DNA of 64,000 nucleotides, taken from Chryseobacterium aurantiacum. GTDB taxonomy: Bacteria; Bacteroidota; Bacteroidia; Flavobacteriales; Weeksellaceae. Of this stretch, positions 60,050-64,000 are shown in pieces. Both the position numbers and the translations under genes were made by a program. How positions within the stretch are numbered: position 1 is the first letter of the stretch; each line of letters begins with the position of its first letter. Where the stretch lies: positions 558,001 to 622,000 of the forward strand of contig NZ_PXUE01000001.1 of assembly GCF_003020585.1 (NCBI RefSeq). Reading direction: 5' to 3'. The notes under the pieces are model-generated. The model had not been told where the DNA came from. It was given only the letters and a program-made list of their open reading frames with translations, and did no database searches.

Positions 60050-61669
60050 TTAAACTTTAGTTCCCAATCCTAGTTCTTTCATAGAAATTTCCCGCATTTC
60101 TACCTTTCTTATTTTTCCTGAAATGGTCATCGGGAACTCATCCACAAACTTCCAATACTTCGGAACTTTATAATGAGCAATTCTTCCTTTGCAGTAGTCT
60201 TTCAGTTCCTCTTCTGTAATAGAGAACCCTTTTCTTACTTTTACCCATGCCATTACCTCCTCTCCAAATTTTTCACTGGGAACTCCAATAATCTGAACAT
60301 CTAAAATATGGGTATAGGTGTATAAAAAGTCTTCAATTTCTTTTGGAGAGATATTTTCTCCTCCCCGAATAATAAGATCCTTGATTCTTCCGGAAATCGT
60401 AATATACCCATCCTTATCCATTACAGCCATATCTCCGGTATGCATCCAGCGGGCATCATCCAGTACCTTTTTTGTGTTTTCAGGATCATTCCAGTATTTT
60501 AGCATGACTGAGTAGCCTCTTGTACAAAGCTCACCATGTTCACCCCGTTGTAGCACTTTTCCATTTTCATCAATGATCTTTATTTCAAGATGGTCCTGAA
60601 CAGTTCCTACAGTGCTGACCTGTTTTTCCAAGGAAGTACCAATTAAAGTCTGTGTGGAAACAGGAGACGTTTCTGTCATTCCATAACAGATGCTCATTTC
60701 TTTAATATTCATCAGGCTTTCCACTTTTTTCATGATTTCTGGAGGGCACACTGAGCCTGCCATCACACCAGTTCTTAGACTTGAAAAATCGTAGGTGTCA
60801 AAATCTTTTACTGCAAGTTCAGCAATGAACATGGTAGGAACTCCATATAATGAAGTACATTTTTCATCAGAAACAGCCTTTAAAGTAATGTCTGGATCAA
60901 AGCTGTCATTAGGAATAACCATGCAGGCACCATGAGTGGTACAGCAGATATTTCCAATCACCATTCCAAAGCAGTGATAAAATGGTACAGGTATGCAGAC
61001 ACGGTCTTTTTCCGTATACTTTAATCTTATACCGATAAAATAACCATTGTTTAAAATATTGTGATGGGAAAGTGTTACTCCTTTGGGAAAGCCGGTTGTT
61101 CCTGAAGTATATTGAATATTCACTGCATCATCGAATTGTACATGTTCTTCGAAGCTATGCAGGACTTCATCCGAAATATCCTGTCCGTTATTGACAAAGT
61201 CTTCCCAGTTATCATCAAAGAAAATTTCATGTTCAAGGGTAGGGCACACCTCCTTGGCGTATTCTACCATTTCCTTGTAATTACTGCTTTTAAAATGTAA
61301 GGAAGAGAAAATGAAACGTACTTCAGACTGATTCAGGACATAAGTTAGCTCATGAGTTCTGTATGCCGGATTGATATTAACCAAAATAGTTCCGATTCTG
61401 GCCGTTGCATATTGTAAAAGAACCCATTCATAACGATTGGAAGACCATATCCCAATTCGGTCACCAGATTTTGCACCTAAAAATAAAAGGGCTTTTGCAA
61501 TGGCAGTCGTTTGGTTGTAAAATTCTTGATAAGTAGCTCTGTAGCCCTGATGAACACAGACAAGTGCTTCCTGATTGGGGTATTTTTCGACAGTACTTTT
61601 AAGGTTTCCTCCAATAGTCTGTCCTAATAATGGAACCTCAGAAGTTCCATACACATAAGATAAAGGCAT
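60050..61669 (-). CDS. AMP-binding acyl-CoA synthetase (fatty-acid CoA ligase)
   Basis: The 539-residue protein has the adenylate-forming motifs: the P-loop YTSGTTGFPKG (187-197), CYGMTETSPVS (A5), KYWNDPENTKKVLDDARWMHTGDMAVMDKDGYITISGRIKDLIIRGGENISPKEIE and the C-terminal catalytic lysine region (TISGKIRKVEMREIS). It belongs to the medium/long-chain fatty-acid group (ACSF2/FadD3-like). It activates an acyl group to acyl-CoA for beta-oxidation or lipid synthesis. Confidence 0.92.
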   Translation of the reverse strand: MPLSYVYGTSEVPLLGQTIGGNLKSTVEKYPNQEALVCVHQGYRATYQEFYNQTTAIAKALLFLGAKSGDRIGIWSSNRYEWVLLQYATARIGTILVNINPAYRTHELTYVLNQSEVRFIFSSLHFKSSNYKEMVEYAKEVCPTLEHEIFFDDNWEDFVNNGQDISDEVLHSFEEHVQFDDAVNIQYTSGTTGFPKGVTLSHHNILNNGYFIGIRLKYTEKDRVCIPVPFYHCFGMVIGNICCTTHGACMVIPNDSFDPDITLKAVSDEKCTSLYGVPTMFIAELAVKDFDTYDFSSLRTGVMAGSVCPPEIMKKVESLMNIKEMSICYGMTETSPVSTQTLIGTSLEKQVSTVGTVQDHLEIKIIDENGKVLQRGEHGELCTRGYSVMLKYWNDPENTKKVLDDARWMHTGDMAVMDKDGYITISGRIKDLIIRGGENISPKEIEDFLYTYTHILDVQIIGVPSEKFGEEVMAWVKVRKGFSITEEELKDYCKGRIAHYKVPKYWKFVDEFPMTISGKIRKVEMREISMKELGLGTKV

Positions 61670-61728
61670 AGTATAAGATTTGGTTAAATAAAATTAACAA
61701 TTATATCTTGAACTATAGCCTATGGATA

Positions 61729-62403
61729 TTAATTTTCCTGGGAATCTATTTCTTTAAGCTGCTTCAGGTTTTTATCAAGTTTTTTAATGATACTTCCATA
61801 TACCAATCTATAGTAAAACCAAATCATGGAAACAGCCAGTAATGTACTGATGGTAATGCCAACAATAATGATGGTAAGATTAGAATTCGTAGGCTGTATA
61901 TTTTGAGAGCTCAGTGTATAAAATATAAAAGCAGTCAATACAAAAGTAAACGCAATCAGCAATACAATACTGATAAGAATAAAGGCATTTACCGTTTTTT
62001 TGAAACTAATAATTCTGGTAATAAGTCCTTTAAGATTTTCTTCAATCTTTATTTTTCGGTAATTCTGGTAGAATTTTAAGACAAAGTAAGCCGTAATCAA
62101 TAAGCTCAACACTTTTATAGCTAAATAAACGTGGCCAAAGTTATTCTCAACTTCAGGTGCCTCCTGAGCCCCTAATCTTTCCAGCATTTTGCGGAAACTA
62201 TCAGATTCTTCCTCCTGAAAGAAGTAGAATAAGCCCAAAACAGAAAAGAACAAAAATTCTACAACACTGATCCAGAAAATATACTTTACATAATTGCGTG
62301 ACTTTCTATTCAGCATCTGAAGAATCTCACTGTTGTCATATTTTGGCTGTACAGGTTGTTCCTGCCATGTTTTCTTAAAGCTATCTAAATCAAATTCAGG
62401 CAT
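61729..62403 (-). CDS. Membrane protein encoded with an ECF sigma factor
   Basis: The 224-residue protein has a cytoplasmic N-terminus (MPEFDLDSFKKTWQEQPVQPKYDNSEILQMLNRKSRNYV), then about four membrane helices and a charged tail. Its start overlaps the end of the sigma factor gene by 8 bases. Position and the soluble N-terminus suggest an anti-sigma role, but it has no zinc HxxxCxxC anti-sigma motif. Flavobacterial homologues are often labelled beta-carotene monooxygenase, which this sequence does not support. Confidence 0.65.
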   Translation of the reverse strand: MPEFDLDSFKKTWQEQPVQPKYDNSEILQMLNRKSRNYVKYIFWISVVEFLFFSVLGLFYFFQEEESDSFRKMLERLGAQEAPEVENNFGHVYLAIKVLSLLITAYFVLKFYQNYRKIKIEENLKGLITRIISFKKTVNAFILISIVLLIAFTFVLTAFIFYTLSSQNIQPTNSNLTIIIVGITISTLLAVSMIWFYYRLVYGSIIKKLDKNLKQLKEIDSQEN

Positions 62404-62887
62404 ATTTTTCCATCTGTTCTTTAAGGGTTTTCTTTAATCTGTTCATTTTCACACGTGCATTAACTTCAGTGATTCCGAGGTTTTCTGCAATATCCTTGTA
62501 AGGCAGATCGTCAAGATACATCATGACAATGGCTCTCTCTATATTCGGAAGAGTCTTGATCACAGTATACAAAAGCGATATCTGTTGTTGTTTCTCATCA
62601 TCATCTTCCACAAAATCTTTGTGGTTGATATCCAGTTCATTGGTAGGAAGGCTTTTGCTTTTTTTTCTAAAAAGAGTAATGGCGGTATTAAGCGCTACAC
62701 GGTACATCCATGTGGAAATCTTTGAATTTCCTTTAAAAGAATCATAACTTCTCCAAAGTTGCAGGACGATCTCCTGAAAAAGATCCTCCTCATCTTCCAG
62801 GGAATTGGTATATAAGCGCGATACTTTGATAATCAGGCCTTGATTATCTTTGATAAGTTGCGCAAATTCTTTTTCTCTGGAATTCAT
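62396..62887 (-). CDS. ECF-type RNA polymerase sigma factor
   Basis: The start at 62887 (MNSREKEFAQLIKDNQGLI) gives 163 residues and fits the family; a longer frame adds nine residues. Region 2 reads LYTNSLEDEEDLFQEIVLQLWRSYDSFKGNSKISTWMYRVALNTAI. Region 4 reads LPNIERAIVMMYLDDLPYKDIAENLGITEVNARVKMNRLKK. It is expected to respond to an envelope or stress signal through the membrane protein encoded 8 bases overlapping it. Confidence 0.9.
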   Translation of the reverse strand: MNSREKEFAQLIKDNQGLIIKVSRLYTNSLEDEEDLFQEIVLQLWRSYDSFKGNSKISTWMYRVALNTAITLFRKKSKSLPTNELDINHKDFVEDDDEKQQQISLLYTVIKTLPNIERAIVMMYLDDLPYKDIAENLGITEVNARVKMNRLKKTLKEQMEKYA

Positions 62888-63146
62888 AGATGTATAATGG
62901 CACGAAGATAACAATAATGTAGTAATTGATGAAGAATAATAATTCCAAAATCACGAAAAGGTAAAATCACGAAATATAAATAAACAATAATGTTGAAAAT
63001 AAAGTAGTTAATGAAAGAATATAAGTCTGCTGATTTTATCAATATCATGCAAATTGTTGGGAATCAGATAGGTTCAATAAAAAAGTTTTTCTCACCCCAA
63101 TCCCTTTGCTGTTTCATCTTTTCACCCTTTTACCACGAAATTTATG

Positions 63147-63154
63147 TATCTTTG
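63147..63154 (+). promoter_or_regulatory. Promoter -7 box of rnpB
   Basis: TATCTTTG lies 6 bases before the 5' end of the P1 helix, the expected distance to the transcription start of the RNA. Confidence 0.65.
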
Positions 63155-63160
63155 CGCCCA

Positions 63161-63480
63161 CGAGAAAATCGGCTTGTTGATTCCTGTTTCGGCAGGGGTA
63201 GGAAAGTCCGGACACCATAGAGCAGCAAAGCGGATAACATCCGTCACCCGTGAGGGTAGGACAAGTGCAACAGAAAGCAGGTACAGTTCGGCTGTAGTGA
63301 AACCAGGTAAACTCTTTGCGGTGCAATGGTAAGTATATCGGTTCTTTTCAGCAATGGAAATAGGGGCGGCTCGTCCTGAAAACCGAGGGGTAATCAGCTC
63401 AAGTTTTGCAGCAATGTAAAGCGTAGATAAATAACAAGCACTTCTTCGGAAGTACAAAATCCGGCTTATAGATTTTCTCG
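63161..63480 (+). ncRNA. rnpB: RNase P RNA
   Basis: The ends pair to form P1 (cgagaaaatc at 63161 and gattttctcg at 63471). The conserved core elements are present: CR I is gtaggaaagtccggac near 63199, with acagaaa near 63269, and CR V at the 3' side reads acaaaatccggcttatag. The length of 320 bases is normal for bacterial type A. It is the catalytic part of RNase P, which trims the 5' leader of tRNA precursors. A T run follows P1 and may end transcription. Short open frames that overlap it are artefacts. Confidence 0.93.
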
Positions 63481-63558
63481 TTTTTTCTTATTTCAAATAA
63501 TTAATGTAATAAAAGGACTGGCATTAATTTAGTACTTACCCTGTATTTTGTGAAACCC

Positions 63559-64000
63559 TTATAAACTACTCGCCTTGATTATGAGATTTCCTTTCGCATC
63601 TTTTTGTGGATAAATTCCCTTTTCAATTTTTTTAGCTATATCACACCAATTGTTTACTATGTCATAAGGTAAATTGGGATTGTTGAAGCGATTACAGTAA
63701 TTATTCATTTCTTCTACCAAATCTGTATTTTCAAATAATTCACTGGTATAAATATGAAATGTGTCTGACTTATAACTTTGAAATGTTTCTATTTCATTTT
63801 CTGGTATAATAAAATAATAAATCATTATATCAGGTAAATCATATGATATGTAAAGTGCTGACCTTCGAATTATATAACATATTTTATAGCCGTATTTTCT
63901 GTTTAACTCTTCTTCTAAAAGTAAAAACTTATAACCTGTTTGAAGCACATTCCCATAATGTTTTCTGTTGAGTTCAAGAGCATCAGTCTTTTCCTTATAT
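63559..64000 (-). CDS. Hypothetical protein, 5' end cut by the window edge
   Basis: The reading frame stays open past a GTG at 63948 to base 64000, giving at least 146 visible residues (the edge reads YKEKTDALELNRKHYGNVLQ). The true start is therefore outside the window. The C-terminal part is rich in Tyr, Asn and Ile (IMIYYFIIPENEIETF, DIVNNWCDIAKKIEKG). I do not recognise a family. It has no membrane helix or cysteine pattern. It is convergent with rnpB. Confidence 0.6.
   Translation of the reverse strand, partial: YKEKTDALELNRKHYGNVLQTGYKFLLLEEELNRKYGYKICYIIRRSALYISYDLPDIMIYYFIIPENEIETFQSYKSDTFHIYTSELFENTDLVEEMNNYCNRFNNPNLPYDIVNNWCDIAKKIEKGIYPQKDAKGNLIIKASSL

Noticed and set aside
63011..63457. 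Several 60-110 codon frames over the rnpB region
   Set aside because: They overlap a clear RNase P RNA with its conserved core; coding potential is not credible.
1..64000. tRNA, rRNA, CRISPR, insertion sequence or phage genes
   Set aside because: I looked for cloverleaf-like segments, repeat-spacer arrays, transposases and integrases and found none that could be supported.

Overview
The window looks like chromosome from a flavobacterium of the Chryseobacterium type (Bacteroidota, Flavobacteriia, Weeksellaceae). It is AT-rich, and Shine-Dalgarno sequences are rare. Many genes follow a TAnnTTTG box, the -7 element of Bacteroidota promoters, often with TTG about 17-20 bases upstream. The families present also fit: DUF6341 and DUF6427 neighbours, an OstA-like protein, a beta-barrel receptor with a carboxypeptidase-regulatory N-terminus, and LA_2272-type surface repeats. 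The genus call is an impression from the proteins; nothing was searched. No tRNA, rRNA, CRISPR array, insertion sequence or prophage was seen.

Layout. 1-8.6 kb: envelope and housekeeping genes (LolA-like protein, DUF3109, DUF6427/DUF6341, universal stress protein, FAH-family hydrolase, DnaQ-like exonuclease, pssA, an alkaline-phosphatase-fold LTA-synthase-like enzyme). 8.9-19.6 kb: core metabolism and envelope genes (pdhB, kup, a Fur-family regulator lacking structural-zinc cysteines, OstA-like protein, two aminotransferase-fold proteins, amidase, YqgE, pdxH, HU). 20-22.4 kb: a lipoprotein carbonic anhydrase, panD and a UPF0104 membrane protein. 22.6-28.5 kb: a six-gene stress-signalling operon (two TerD proteins, two vWA/TerY proteins, a PP2C phosphatase and a protein kinase). 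This is the TerY-P triad type of tellurium-resistance-associated system.

28.5-34.6 kb: accessory metabolism and regulators, with a TyrZ-clade tyrosyl-tRNA synthetase. Upstream of it I found a complete transcription attenuator: a 32-codon leader peptide with a Tyr-Tyr pair and a third Tyr, an alternative hairpin, and an 11-bp intrinsic terminator. I consider this the most interesting discovery. A TetR-GNAT-AraC-oxidoreductase operon lies beside it, with a 26-bp perfect palindrome in front. 34.6-49.9 kb: accessory envelope and regulatory genes, including a TetR/MFS pair with matching palindromes before both genes.

50-63 kb: rpsP-rimM, a serine hydrolase, two overlapping regulators facing an operon of two LA_2272-like surface proteins and a CDP-alcohol phosphatidyltransferase, then asnS, rpoN, an acyl-CoA synthetase and an ECF sigma factor with a membrane partner. 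rnpB, the RNase P RNA, lies at about 63.2 kb, and a gene cut by the window edge ends the sequence.
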